DNA from: an uncultured Paracoccaceae bacterium
GTDB lineage: Bacteria; Pseudomonadota; Alphaproteobacteria; Rhodobacterales; Rhodobacteraceae
DNA: 39,645 nt
Direction: 5' to 3'
NCBI GenBank assembly: GCA_913062865.1
Contig: CAJXWO010000001.1
Span: 1 to 39,645, forward strand
Under the pieces are notes generated by a model. That model was given only the letters and a program-made list of their open reading frames with translations. It was not told where the DNA came from and did not search any database. Of this stretch, positions 8,534 to 15,754 are shown piece by piece; position 1 is the first letter of the stretch, and every line of letters begins with the position of its first letter. A program made the translations under genes and the position numbers.

Positions 8534-9691
8534 ATGAAAACACTGACCACCACCGAAGACTTGGCCGCGTTCTGCGAGGCCGCGCGCGCGCATGATTACG
8601 TGACCGTGGACACCGAATTCCTGCGCGAGCGGACCTATTATTCGCGGCTGTGCCTCATTCAAATGGCCATGCCGGGCACCGGTGACGATACCGCCGTGCT
8701 GGTCGACCCGCTGGCGGGCGATCTGGATTTGGCGCCGCTTTACGCGCTCTTCCGCGACACATCGGTGGTCAAGGTGTTCCACGCCGCGCGCCAGGACATC
8801 GAGATATTCCAGACCTCTGCGGGCGTGATCCCGGAGCCGCTTTTCGACACGCAGGTGGCCGCGATGGTCTGCGGTTTTGGCGAACAGGTGGGCTATGAGA
8901 CGCTGGTCAAGAAGATCGCCAAGCAGCCGCTGGATAAGTCCTCGCGTTTCACCGACTGGTCGCGGCGTCCGCTGACCGATGCGCAGAAGTCCTATGCCTT
9001 GGCCGACGTAACCCATCTGCGCCAGATCTACGAGTTTCTGGCCACCGAACTGGAAAAGACCGGCCGCGCGGCCTGGGTCGAGGAAGAGCTGGCGATCCTG
9101 ACCGACCCCGAGACCTATATCACCCGGCCCGAGGATGCGTGGAAGCGCGTGAAGACGCGCACCAACTCGCCGCGTTTCCTGGGCATCGTGCGGGAGCTGG
9201 CGCGGTTCCGTGAGGATTACGCCCAGTCGAACGACGTGCCCCGGTCGCGGGTGTTCAAGGACGATGCTCTGGTCGAGCTTGCCTCGACCAAGCCGCAGAC
9301 GATGAACGACCTGGGCCGGTCGCGGCTGTTGCTGCGCGAGGCGCGCAAGGGGGCGATCGCCGAGGGCATTCTGGCCGCGGTGAAGACCGGGCAGGAGATG
9401 CCTGCCGAGGAGCTGCCGAAACCGGACACGACCCGCGACAAGCTGCAGGTGAACCCCGCACTGGCGGACCTTTTGCGCGTGCTGCTCAAGGCCAAGACCG
9501 AGGCAATGGGCGTGGCGCCCAAGCTGATCGCGCCGGCCTCGGACCTTGATGCGATCGCGGCGGGGATGCGGGACGTGGCCGCCCTGCGCGGCTGGCGGCG
9601 CGAGGCGTTCGGCGAGGACGCGTTGCGGCTTTGCGAAGGGCAGATCGCCCTGACCGCCAAGGGCAAGACGGTCGAGGTCGTCGCGCTCTAG
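8534..9691 (+). CDS. rnd: Ribonuclease D
   Basis: This is a 3'-to-5' exoribonuclease of the DEDD superfamily that matures tRNA and small RNA 3' ends. The 385-residue protein has ExoI with Asp26 and Glu28 (VDTEFLRE), ExoII with Asp88 (VFHAARQDIEIF), and ExoIII with Tyr154 and Asp158 (YALADVTHL), so it is DEDDy. An HRDC domain follows at about residues 210-290. Length is normal for the family. The ribosome-binding site before the ATG is weak. It lies downstream of purN across a 79-bp gap and may be cotranscribed. Confidence 0.95.
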   Translation: MKTLTTTEDLAAFCEAARAHDYVTVDTEFLRERTYYSRLCLIQMAMPGTGDDTAVLVDPLAGDLDLAPLYALFRDTSVVKVFHAARQDIEIFQTSAGVIPEPLFDTQVAAMVCGFGEQVGYETLVKKIAKQPLDKSSRFTDWSRRPLTDAQKSYALADVTHLRQIYEFLATELEKTGRAAWVEEELAILTDPETYITRPEDAWKRVKTRTNSPRFLGIVRELARFREDYAQSNDVPRSRVFKDDALVELASTKPQTMNDLGRSRLLLREARKGAIAEGILAAVKTGQEMPAEELPKPDTTRDKLQVNPALADLLRVLLKAKTEAMGVAPKLIAPASDLDAIAAGMRDVAALRGWRREAFGEDALRLCEGQIALTAKGKTVEVVAL

Positions 9692-9700
9692 CGGCGCGCT

Positions 9701-9719
9701 GCGCGTCTTGGGGACGCGC
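9701..9719. terminator. GC hairpin between convergent rnd and lipoprotein genes
   Basis: GCGCGTC-TTGGG-GACGCGC is a perfect 7-bp stem with a 5-nt loop in the 37-bp gap between the two stop codons. No T-tract follows on either side, so intrinsic termination is uncertain. Confidence 0.35.
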
Positions 9720-9728
9720 CGGGTCGCG

Positions 9729-10238
9729 TTAACGGCGCACGGACCGGGCGTTGGTGCGGGCCGAAACCCAGATTGTCCGGATGCCTTCAAGGTCCTGATC
9801 CGTCACCCGTGTCGCGACGGTGAATTCGCGGCTGGCTTCAGTGCCCACCCGCCGCACGTCCGGGTTGTAGATTCCCAGCAGCTGGTAGGACAGCATGTCC
9901 GGCTCGGCATCTTCGTCCGGCACGAGGCGCAGGTCATAGGCGCCCTGCTTGGCGGCAAGCGCCGTGGCGCGGATCAGCGCGCCGCCGGGCACACGTTCCA
10001 CCGACAGGGCGCGGACCTCTTCCATCGGCACGCCTACATATTCGCCCATGTCGTTGTCACGGAAGATGCTGGCGCGGCGCGGGATCAGGGTGTTGACCTC
10101 GCCATCCTCGGCGGCGGCTACCGCCTCTTCGCGGCTCTGCCCGAACCAGTTGAACGGGTTGAAGCGGCTGTCGCGGACCGTGGCGCAGGCGCTGAGCGTG
10201 AACGACACGAGGATCAGGGCCATCAGGGGATGTCGCAT
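9729..10238 (-). CDS. Small putative lipoprotein of unknown function
   Basis: This 169-residue protein begins with a lipoprotein signal peptide. A short basic start is followed by a hydrophobic run and the lipobox LSAC near residues 16-19, so Cys19 would be lipidated. No retention Asp follows the Cys (next residues A-T-V), which is compatible with outer-membrane sorting. The mature part has a polar N-terminal stretch (FNPFNWFGQSREE) and a compact ~110-residue domain with no recognised catalytic motif. AAAGAGG precedes the ATG. It is divergent from sufE and convergent with rnd. Function is not recognised. Confidence 0.75.
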   Translation of the reverse strand: MRHPLMALILVSFTLSACATVRDSRFNPFNWFGQSREEAVAAAEDGEVNTLIPRRASIFRDNDMGEYVGVPMEEVRALSVERVPGGALIRATALAAKQGAYDLRLVPDEDAEPDMLSYQLLGIYNPDVRRVGTEASREFTVATRVTDQDLEGIRTIWVSARTNARSVRR

Positions 10239-10339
10239 GGGCGGGCCTCTTTTGCTGCCCGTTCGGAGTAGCGCAGAAATCTTCGGTTGAAAAGCATCAT
10301 GCGCCGGGGCTGGACCTTGGGCGGGTGGCCGCTTAGGTG

Positions 10340-10360
10340 CTTGTCAGACGAACCGACAAG
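10340..10360 (+). promoter_or_regulatory. Dyad overlapping the sufE ribosome-binding site
   Basis: CTTGTC-N9-GACAAG is a perfect 6-bp inverted repeat ending at 10360. The AAG of the AAGGAG ribosome-binding site is part of the right arm. It could be an operator or a hairpin affecting translation of sufE. It does not match an iron-responsive box that I recognise. Confidence 0.4.
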
Positions 10361-10369
10361 GAGACCGGC

Positions 10370-10771
10370 ATGGCCAGCGCCGCTTTCGAAGAGATCGTGG
10401 AGGATTTCGCCTTTCTCGAGGATTGGGAGGATCGCTATCGCCACATCATCGAAATGGGCAAGGCGATGGATCCGCTGGGCGAGGCGCTCAAGGTGCCCGC
10501 GACCAAGGTCGAAGGCTGTGCCAGCCAGGTCTGGCTGCATCCCGTGCCCGAAAGCGGGCGGTTCTATTTCAAGGGCGACAGCGATGCGATGATCGTACGC
10601 GGTCTGATCGCGGTGTTGCGTGCATTGTACGACGGAACGCCGATGGACGAGATCGCATCGGTCGATGCACGGGCCGAACTGAGCCGCCTCGGACTGGACG
10701 AACACCTGTCCGCACAACGCTCGAACGGGGTGCGGGCCATGATCGAGCGCATCCGCAGCTACGAGGGCTGA
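10370..10771 (+). CDS. sufE: SufE family Fe-S cluster assembly protein (cysteine desulfuration)
   Basis: SufE takes persulfide sulfur from the desulfurase SufS and passes it to the SUF scaffold. The 133-residue protein has the family fold markers: the N-terminal helix (FEEIVEDFAFLEDWEDRYRHI), PLG, and the active-site Cys50 in KVEGCASQVWL, followed by the YDG.P and LGLDEHLS blocks. The ATG at 10370 follows a strong AAGGAG. No other suf gene is adjacent, so it stands apart from the suf operon. CsdE-like function cannot be excluded. Confidence 0.93.
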   Translation: MASAAFEEIVEDFAFLEDWEDRYRHIIEMGKAMDPLGEALKVPATKVEGCASQVWLHPVPESGRFYFKGDSDAMIVRGLIAVLRALYDGTPMDEIASVDARAELSRLGLDEHLSAQRSNGVRAMIERIRSYEG

Positions 10772-10776
10772 GCCGT

Positions 10777-10815
10777 TGCGCCACGCCGATCGAACGGGCG
10801 TGGCGCAGCATTGTT
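10777..10815 (+). terminator. Stem-loop terminator of sufE
   Basis: TGCGCCACGCC / GGCGTGGCGCA is an 11-bp perfect stem (10777-10787 with 10797-10807) with a 9-nt loop. It begins 6 nt after the sufE stop, followed by the moderately T-rich GCATTGTTGT. Confidence 0.6.
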
Positions 10816-10846
10816 GTCCGCCCGCACAGGCGGGGGCGTGTCCGGA

Positions 10847-11494
10847 TCAGCCCTTTCTTTCGCAAGCGCGCACGATCATGCCTTCGAGCGTGCCCTCGTA
10901 ACTCATGCCCATCCAGCTAGAGGTCAGTTCATACTCCACGTCCAGCGCGATGACGGCAATCAGAAGCGCGATTTCCTTGTCGGGCAGGTGGACCTTGCCA
11001 TGCACCCGGCCATACCAGCGCCCGGGATGGCGGCATTCCTCGACGGGTTTTTTCAGCGGGTCGCGCACAAGGCCCACATTCGCCATGCCGTCCATGACGC
11101 TGCGGGTCTCGACCGCGCCGGGGCCGTCGATGTCGAACCGGCCTGTGAAGTAGCCGCGTTCCTCGATCATGTCCTTTCGATCGGTCGAGCGCGCCTCGTC
11201 ATGGCCGAAGCTCACCGAGTAGCTCGCCGCGAAGTCCCCGGTCAGGTAGCGCTGGCTGAATTCGCTGTCGCACCGTGCACTGCGCCAGCTCCTGCAGCCG
11301 AAATCGCCGACGAAGTGCAGGTGATAGGCCCTGAGCGGGCTTTCGCAACGACTGTCCACATAATCCTGTTTGTTCTTGCCGGAAAAGCTTTTCGACACGG
11401 CATGGGTGACTTGCGGGCCGCCATGGACGGGCGGGTTCGCAAGATCGCGGGTTTTCTCGGCCAGTTCGGCCCAATCGGCAAAATTGAATGCCAT
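10847..11494 (-). CDS. Conserved-looking hypothetical protein, 215 residues
   Basis: The ATG at 11494 is chosen because it is preceded by a strong GAGGAG, and upstream in-frame codons lack one. The protein begins MAFNFADWAELAEKTRDLANPPV and has no signal peptide or membrane helix, so it is probably cytoplasmic. The middle is rich in Cys, Arg and aromatic residues (RCESP, HLHFVGDFGCRSWRSARC). The C-terminal third reads like a beta-sandwich (GRWYGRVHGKV, DVEYELTSSWMGMSYEGTLEGMIV). I do not recognise a family. It is convergent with sufE and oriented like the downstream corrinoid genes. Confidence 0.7.
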   Translation of the reverse strand: MAFNFADWAELAEKTRDLANPPVHGGPQVTHAVSKSFSGKNKQDYVDSRCESPLRAYHLHFVGDFGCRSWRSARCDSEFSQRYLTGDFAASYSVSFGHDEARSTDRKDMIEERGYFTGRFDIDGPGAVETRSVMDGMANVGLVRDPLKKPVEECRHPGRWYGRVHGKVHLPDKEIALLIAVIALDVEYELTSSWMGMSYEGTLEGMIVRACERKG

Positions 11495-11615
11495 CGGTGA
11501 CTCCTCAAAACAGTGTTCAAAACGATCCGCGCGGAAAATTCGGTCGCGTCGGCCTGCCCGTGGGGCAGGGGGCCAGACTACTGCAGAACGGCCGGATCTC
11601 GGAGTGAAAAATCTG

Positions 11616-12281
11616 CTAGAAGCTGTGCGGCGTGTCGGATGTCGCCTGCCGCAAGAAATCGGCAAGCTCTCCGTAGCCTGTCCAGCGTCGCTCGAACGCC
11701 AGCCCCAGCCGGTCCGCGCAGGCCCGGGCGGCCTCGGTCAGGGCCGGATCGTCGGTCTGGGCCTGGTAGACAAGCTTGGTGTAGTGGCCGAAATACATGT
11801 CCCTGAGGTCGGGATGCCGGTCGAGGCCCAGGGGTTTCCAGACAAAGGCATCGAACTGGCGGACCAGGAAATCGGTCAGGTAGAAGGCCGTGACCTCGTT
11901 ATGGTCTGCAAAGCGGTCGACCCCTTCGAAAAAGGCGTAGCAATGGGGTCCGCGGACCATCTCGATTCCCAGTTCGGCGCAGGCCGCCTGTAACTGACCG
12001 CCAGTACCGCAATCTGCATAGGCCACGCAGACGCGGTCGTAATCGTCCCGGTGCCGCGCCACGGCATCGCGCACCGCGCCGGTGATCCGCTCGGGGTGGT
12101 TGTGCAGGATCGCGGGCAGGCAGGTCAGGTCCAGGTGATCCCAGCCGTTCAGGCGCTTCAGGTCGAGGATCTCGCGTGCGAGCGCCCCGCAGGCGATGAT
12201 CAGAACACGCCCCGTGCCCGCGGGGGCCAGACCTGTCCGGGTCAGCTGCGTGTCGCAGGGGGGCAGGTCGGTCGGGGTCAT
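11616..12281 (-). CDS. DUF1638 family protein of the corrinoid methyltransferase locus
   Basis: This 221-residue protein has the DUF1638 pattern: IIACGALAREI near the N-terminus, LDLTCLPAILHNHPERI, and VAYADCGTGG, with HCYAFFEG and KPLGLDRHPDL further on. Conserved Cys and His residues (CGA, CLP, HNHP, DCGTGG, HCY) suggest a metal or corrinoid-related role. No enzymatic activity is established as far as I know. Members commonly sit beside corrinoid proteins and methyltransferases, as here, two genes after the cobalamin-binding protein. The ATG overlaps the stop of the preceding mini-ORF as ATGA, so translational coupling is expected. It may handle the corrinoid protein or its methyl group, which is inference. 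Confidence 0.88.
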   Translation of the reverse strand: MTPTDLPPCDTQLTRTGLAPAGTGRVLIIACGALAREILDLKRLNGWDHLDLTCLPAILHNHPERITGAVRDAVARHRDDYDRVCVAYADCGTGGQLQAACAELGIEMVRGPHCYAFFEGVDRFADHNEVTAFYLTDFLVRQFDAFVWKPLGLDRHPDLRDMYFGHYTKLVYQAQTDDPALTEAARACADRLGLAFERRWTGYGELADFLRQATSDTPHSF

Positions 12282-12406
12282 GTCAGAACACCTTCGGCAT
12301 CGGCGCGCTCAGCGCAGGTGCCGCGAACCGTTGCGCGCGACAGTGTAATCCGGGCCGGGGTCGTTTCCGCGGTATTTCGGGCCGCGGGGACGTTCGGAGC
12401 GGCCAT
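12278..12406 (-). CDS. Possible 42-residue coupled ORF between corrinoid protein and DUF1638
   Basis: A short frame on the minus strand starts MAAPNVPAARNTAETT with a good ribosome-binding site (GAGGGG, 6 nt before the ATG). It ends in a 4-nt ATGA overlap with the DUF1638 start. It fills most of the 193-bp gap after the corrinoid gene. The sequence is Ala/Thr/Arg-rich with one Cys and matches no family I know. It may be a real small protein or a translated leader that couples DUF1638 to its operon. The start signal and exact overlap argue against chance, and the composition argues for caution. Confidence 0.45.
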   Translation of the reverse strand: MAAPNVPAARNTAETTPARITLSRATVRGTCAERADAEGVLT

Positions 12407-12474
12407 GGTGCACCCCTCTGCATTGACGCCGGGTGAGCATGCAGCCACGGGCCCAGGCGGGCTATGCTGTTCGG

Positions 12475-13179
12475 TCAGCCGGCTGCCATCTGGTTGTGCT
12501 TGCGCGAGATGAAGTCCTTGGCGGTCTCGACCGCGACGGCGGCATCTCGGCAATAGGCATCGGCGCCGATCGCACGGCCGAATTCCTCGTTCAGTGGCGC
12601 GCCGCCGACAAGAACGACGTAATCCTCGCGGATACCTTTCTCGACCATCGTGTCGATCACGACCTTCATGTAGGGCATGGTCGTGGTTAGCAGGGCCGAC
12701 ATGCCAAGGATGTCGGGCTCTTCGGTTTCCAGCGCCTCGAGGTAGTTTTCGACAGGGTTGTTGATCCCGATATCGACCACCTCGAAACCTGCGCCTTCCA
12801 TCATCATGGACACGAGGTTCTTGCCGATGTCGTGGATGTCGCCCTTGACCGTACCGATCACCATCTTGCCCTGCTTGGGCGCGCCGGTTTCGGCCAGGAG
12901 CGGCTTCAGGATAGCCATACCGGCCTTCATCGCGTTGGCGGCCAGCAGCACCTCGGGGACGAACAGGATCCCGTCGCGGAAATCGTGTCCGACGATCGTC
13001 ATGCCCGCGACCAGCGCCTCGGTCAGGATACGGTAGGGGGCCCAACCTCGTTCGAGCAGGATGTTGACGCCCTCTTCGATCTCTTCCTTGAGACCGTCAT
13101 AGAGGTCGTCCATCATCTGTTGGACCAGTTCCTCGTCGTCAAGTTCGCTGAGGATGATGTCGTCTTGGTCTTCCGACAT
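12475..13179 (-). CDS. Cobalamin (corrinoid)-binding protein, methyl-carrier subunit of split methionine synthase
   Basis: This 234-residue protein combines an N-terminal helical B12-binding-2 (cap) domain at about residues 15-100 with a Rossmann-like cobalamin domain. The domain carries the DxHxxG signature, Asp114-His116-Gly119 in GDIHDIGKN, where His116 would be the lower axial cobalt ligand. GINNPVENYLEA and VLVGGAPLNEEF complete the fold. This is the same architecture as the MtbC/MttC corrinoid proteins and the central modules of MetH. With the separate homocysteine methyltransferase 1.3 kb away, it most likely carries the methyl group for methionine synthesis. AAAGGAAG precedes the ATG. 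Confidence 0.93.
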   Translation of the reverse strand: MSEDQDDIILSELDDEELVQQMMDDLYDGLKEEIEEGVNILLERGWAPYRILTEALVAGMTIVGHDFRDGILFVPEVLLAANAMKAGMAILKPLLAETGAPKQGKMVIGTVKGDIHDIGKNLVSMMMEGAGFEVVDIGINNPVENYLEALETEEPDILGMSALLTTTMPYMKVVIDTMVEKGIREDYVVLVGGAPLNEEFGRAIGADAYCRDAAVAVETAKDFISRKHNQMAAG

Positions 13180-13351
13180 GGGTGCGCTTCCTTTTATCCG
13201 GCCGGGATGCCGAGTTCGCCTTGTCGGTCAGGTTTCGTCAAATTGGCCCTTGGCCACTATGCGGATTGCGACACTGCCCGCGCCGCAACCGACTTGCCGG
13301 GATGCATTTGCCGGAAATGTGACCGAAAACACGCATCGGACGCAGGACACG

Positions 13352-13380
13352 TTGCGCATGTTCCTCCTTTGTTCTAAAAT
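13352..13380 (+). promoter_or_regulatory. Promoter with LexA (SOS) box in the spacer
   Basis: The -35 element TTGCGC (13352-13357) and the -10 element TAAAAT (13375-13380) are separated by exactly 17 bp. Inside the spacer lies GTTC-N7-GTTC (13360-13374), the known alphaproteobacterial LexA operator. Seven bases after the -10 element is the ATG at 13387, and no ribosome-binding site precedes it, so the transcript may be leaderless. Repression by LexA and induction by DNA damage are predicted for the downstream radical SAM gene. Confidence 0.7.
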
Positions 13381-13386
13381 GGGCGT

Positions 13387-14472
13387 ATGCGTGAGGACAT
13401 GCCGCACATTCCGACGGAACGCCGCCCCGGGCGCGGCACCGGCCTGAATCCCGAGGGCCGGTTCGAGAGCCTGCGCCGGTCCGATTTCGACGATGGCTGG
13501 GACCGCGACGAAGAGCTTCCGCCGTTCCGCACCCTCATCACGGAAGAACGCCCACGCCGCATGATCACGCGCAACCAGTCTCCCGATGTGCCCTTCGACC
13601 GGTCGCTGAACCCCTACCGGGGCTGCGAGCATGGCTGCATTTATTGCTTCGCCCGTCCCGGGCACAGCTATCTGGGCCTGTCGCCGGGGCTCGATTTCGA
13701 AACGCGGCTGGTGGCACGGCCCGCGGCGGCAGAGGTGCTTGAGCGTGACCTGAGGCGCAGATCCTATCGCCCGGCAGTGATCGCCCTTGGGACGGCGACC
13801 GACCCCTACCAGCCCATCGAGGCGCGCTATGGCATCACTCGCGCCTGCCTAGAGGTCTTGCGCGACTACCGTCACCCGGTGGGCGTGGTCACGCGCGGCA
13901 CGCTGGTCGAGCGGGATGTGGATGTGCTGGCCGAGATGGCCGCGATGGGGCTGGCGCAGGTGGGCATTACCGTGACGACGCTCGACGCCGGGCTTGCGCG
14001 CAAGCTCGAACCCCGCGCGCCATCGCCTGCACGCCGCCTGAAGATGATCGCGACCCTGGCGCAGGCGGGTGTTCCCGTGCGCGTGAATGTCTCGCCCATC
14101 ATCCCCGGGCTCAGCGATGACGGGATCGAGGCGGTAATGGCCGCGGCCCGCGATGCAGGCGCGGTCAGGGCCAGCTGGGTCATGCTCCGGCTGCCCTTCG
14201 AAGTCTCGGAGCTGTGGCGCGACTGGCTGGCGACCCATTACCCCGACCGCGCGGGCAAGGTCATGGCCCGCCTGCGTGACATGCACGGCGGCCGCGACTA
14301 TGCGCCGGACTGGGGCCACCGCATGCGGTGCGAGGGGCACTATGCCCAGATGATCGCGCATCGCTTCAAACTGGCCCAACGGCGGCTGGGGCTCGATGCC
14401 GACCTGCCGGAGCTGCGTACGGATCTCTTTCGGGTGCCGCCCCGGGCCGGCGATCAGCTGAGCCTGTTCTAG
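13387..14472 (+). CDS. PA0069-family radical SAM protein (SPL-like)
   Basis: This 361-residue protein has the radical SAM cluster motif CxxxCxxC at Cys80, Cys84 and Cys87 (GCEHGCIYCFARP), ligating a 4Fe-4S cluster that cleaves S-adenosylmethionine. The surrounding sequence (SLNPYRGCEHGC, ALGTATDPYQPIE, VNVSPIIPGLSD) matches the PA0069/Rv2578c family, distantly related to spore photoproduct lyase. The substrate is unknown. It lies between two genes of the methionine synthase island but on the opposite strand and with its own LexA-boxed promoter. A DNA repair or damage-response role fits better than methyl transfer. The ATG at 13387 is used; a second in-frame ATG is at 13399. Confidence 0.92.
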   Translation: MREDMPHIPTERRPGRGTGLNPEGRFESLRRSDFDDGWDRDEELPPFRTLITEERPRRMITRNQSPDVPFDRSLNPYRGCEHGCIYCFARPGHSYLGLSPGLDFETRLVARPAAAEVLERDLRRRSYRPAVIALGTATDPYQPIEARYGITRACLEVLRDYRHPVGVVTRGTLVERDVDVLAEMAAMGLAQVGITVTTLDAGLARKLEPRAPSPARRLKMIATLAQAGVPVRVNVSPIIPGLSDDGIEAVMAAARDAGAVRASWVMLRLPFEVSELWRDWLATHYPDRAGKVMARLRDMHGGRDYAPDWGHRMRCEGHYAQMIAHRFKLAQRRLGLDADLPELRTDLFRVPPRAGDQLSLF

Positions 14473-14478
14473 GTCGGC

Positions 14479-15498
14479 TCAGCTCGTCCGCCGCCGCCGT
14501 CCGCGCCGTTCGCGGGCCGGGGCGGCATCGTCGCCGGTGCCATCGCTGGCCGAGGAGAAGCCGCCCAGTGCCCCCGCGATCTGGTCGAGCGTGGGGCGCG
14601 GACCTGCCGGGCGGTCCTCCAGTGCAGCGCGCATGTGGCGCAGATGCTCGGGTGTCGTGCCGCAGCAGCCGCCGATGATCCGCGCGCCGCAATCGCGGGC
14701 CAGCACCGCGTATTCCGCCATCAGCGCGGGCGTGCCATCGTAGTGGATATGGCCGTCCACGTATTTCGGGATGCCCGCGTTGCCCTTGGCGATGACCGGC
14801 CGCTCGGTGCCTTGGGCCACGAACCCCAGCACCGTACGCAACAGATCCGACGCGCCCACGCCGCAATTCGCGCCGAAGGCGATGGGCGGGTTGGGCAGCG
14901 TCTCGACCATCTGCGCCATGTCGGTGGCCGTGAGGCCCATCATCGTGCGGCCCGCGGTGTCGAAACTCATGGTGCCGCACCATGGCATGTCGGCCAGGGC
15001 AAAAGCCTCGGCCGCGGCGCGGTATTCCTCGGGCGCGCTGATGGTTTCGAGCCAGAGGATATCGGCGCCGCCCTCTTTCAGCCCCTCGGCCTGTTCATGG
15101 AAGATCTCTACCGCAGCAGCATGGCTCAGCGCGCCGGTGGGCTCCATGATTTCGCCCGTGGGTCCGACCGAGCCTGCCACGATCAGGGTGCGCCCGGCGG
15201 CATCGGCCACCTCGCGGCCCAGTTCGGCGGCCACGCGGTTCAGTTCGCGCACGCGGGACTGGGCGTCGTGCAGTTTCAGCCGCGCGGCATTACCGCCAAA
15301 GGAGTTGGTCAGGAACAGGTCGGACCCGGCCTCGACCGGCCCGCGATAGAGCGCACGGATCTTGTCGGGCTGGTCTACGTTCCACAGCTCGGGCGCGTCG
15401 CCGGACTGGAGCCCCATGTTGAACAGCGTCGTGCCGGTCGCACCGTCCGCCATGATCCAGTCGCGGGTGGCCAGCAGGTCGCTCAGGGCGTCGGTCAT
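14479..15498 (-). CDS. bmt: Zinc-dependent homocysteine S-methyltransferase (betaine--homocysteine methyltransferase family)
   Basis: This 339-residue enzyme equals the N-terminal homocysteine-binding module of MetH/BHMT. It has an N-terminal DGATGTTLFNMG, and the zinc ligands Cys212 (GANCGVG), Cys278 and Cys279 (IGGCCGTTPEH). It would transfer a methyl group to homocysteine to make methionine. Annotation pipelines often call it betaine-homocysteine methyltransferase. In Phaeobacter, as I recall from published fitness data, a homologous locus with a separate corrinoid protein acts as a split methionine synthase. The C-terminus is an Arg-rich tail of unknown role, beyond the usual barrel. It is convergent with the radical SAM gene, with six bases between the stop codons. 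Confidence 0.9.
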   Translation of the reverse strand: MTDALSDLLATRDWIMADGATGTTLFNMGLQSGDAPELWNVDQPDKIRALYRGPVEAGSDLFLTNSFGGNAARLKLHDAQSRVRELNRVAAELGREVADAAGRTLIVAGSVGPTGEIMEPTGALSHAAAVEIFHEQAEGLKEGGADILWLETISAPEEYRAAAEAFALADMPWCGTMSFDTAGRTMMGLTATDMAQMVETLPNPPIAFGANCGVGASDLLRTVLGFVAQGTERPVIAKGNAGIPKYVDGHIHYDGTPALMAEYAVLARDCGARIIGGCCGTTPEHLRHMRAALEDRPAGPRPTLDQIAGALGGFSSASDGTGDDAAPARERRGRRRRTS

Positions 15499-15499
15499 G

Positions 15500-15538
15500 G
15501 TGATCTGTCCCGTTTATATTGCGGCTTGCCCAGATCAC
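15500..15538 (-). promoter_or_regulatory. 8-bp dyad spanning the bmt leader
   Basis: GTGATCTG and CAGATCAC flank a 23-nt interval and end one base from the ATG of the homocysteine methyltransferase gene. In the transcript they would form a hairpin enclosing the candidate ribosome-binding site (CGGGA). It does not obviously match the SAM-II, SAH or SAM/SAH riboswitch consensus as I know them. It could instead be a repressor operator. Confidence 0.45.
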
Positions 15539-15683
15539 ATCGCGCAGCATGACACAAATCCATAATCCTCAAGCAAACCATGAGGACGGCTGCAAATGGC
15601 ACACCGTGCCCCCAAGAGCGCTGCCGCCAAAGTGCTGTTCCCGGGCGGCTGGCCTTGCGGGCCCTACGAACAGGACCGCGGGC

Positions 15684-15720
15684 ATGAAAAAAGGGGTGCC
15701 GCGCGGACACCCCTTTTCAT
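15684..15720 (-). terminator. Terminator of the DUF1476 gene (possibly bidirectional)
   Basis: AAAAGGGGTG / CACCCCTTTT is a 10-bp perfect stem with a 9-nt loop. On the minus strand the right arm runs into TTTTTT. It lies about 35 nt after the stop of the DUF1476 gene and shields the divergent bmt promoter region. Confidence 0.8.
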
Positions 15721-15754
15721 GATCTTGTGCGCCATGGGCGCGCTCGCGCGTGGC

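Noticed and set aside
15500-15620. SAM-II, SAH or cobalamin riboswitch upstream of the methionine genes
   Set aside because: The leader has a dyad, but the loop length and conserved core of these classes are not present as far as can be judged by eye.
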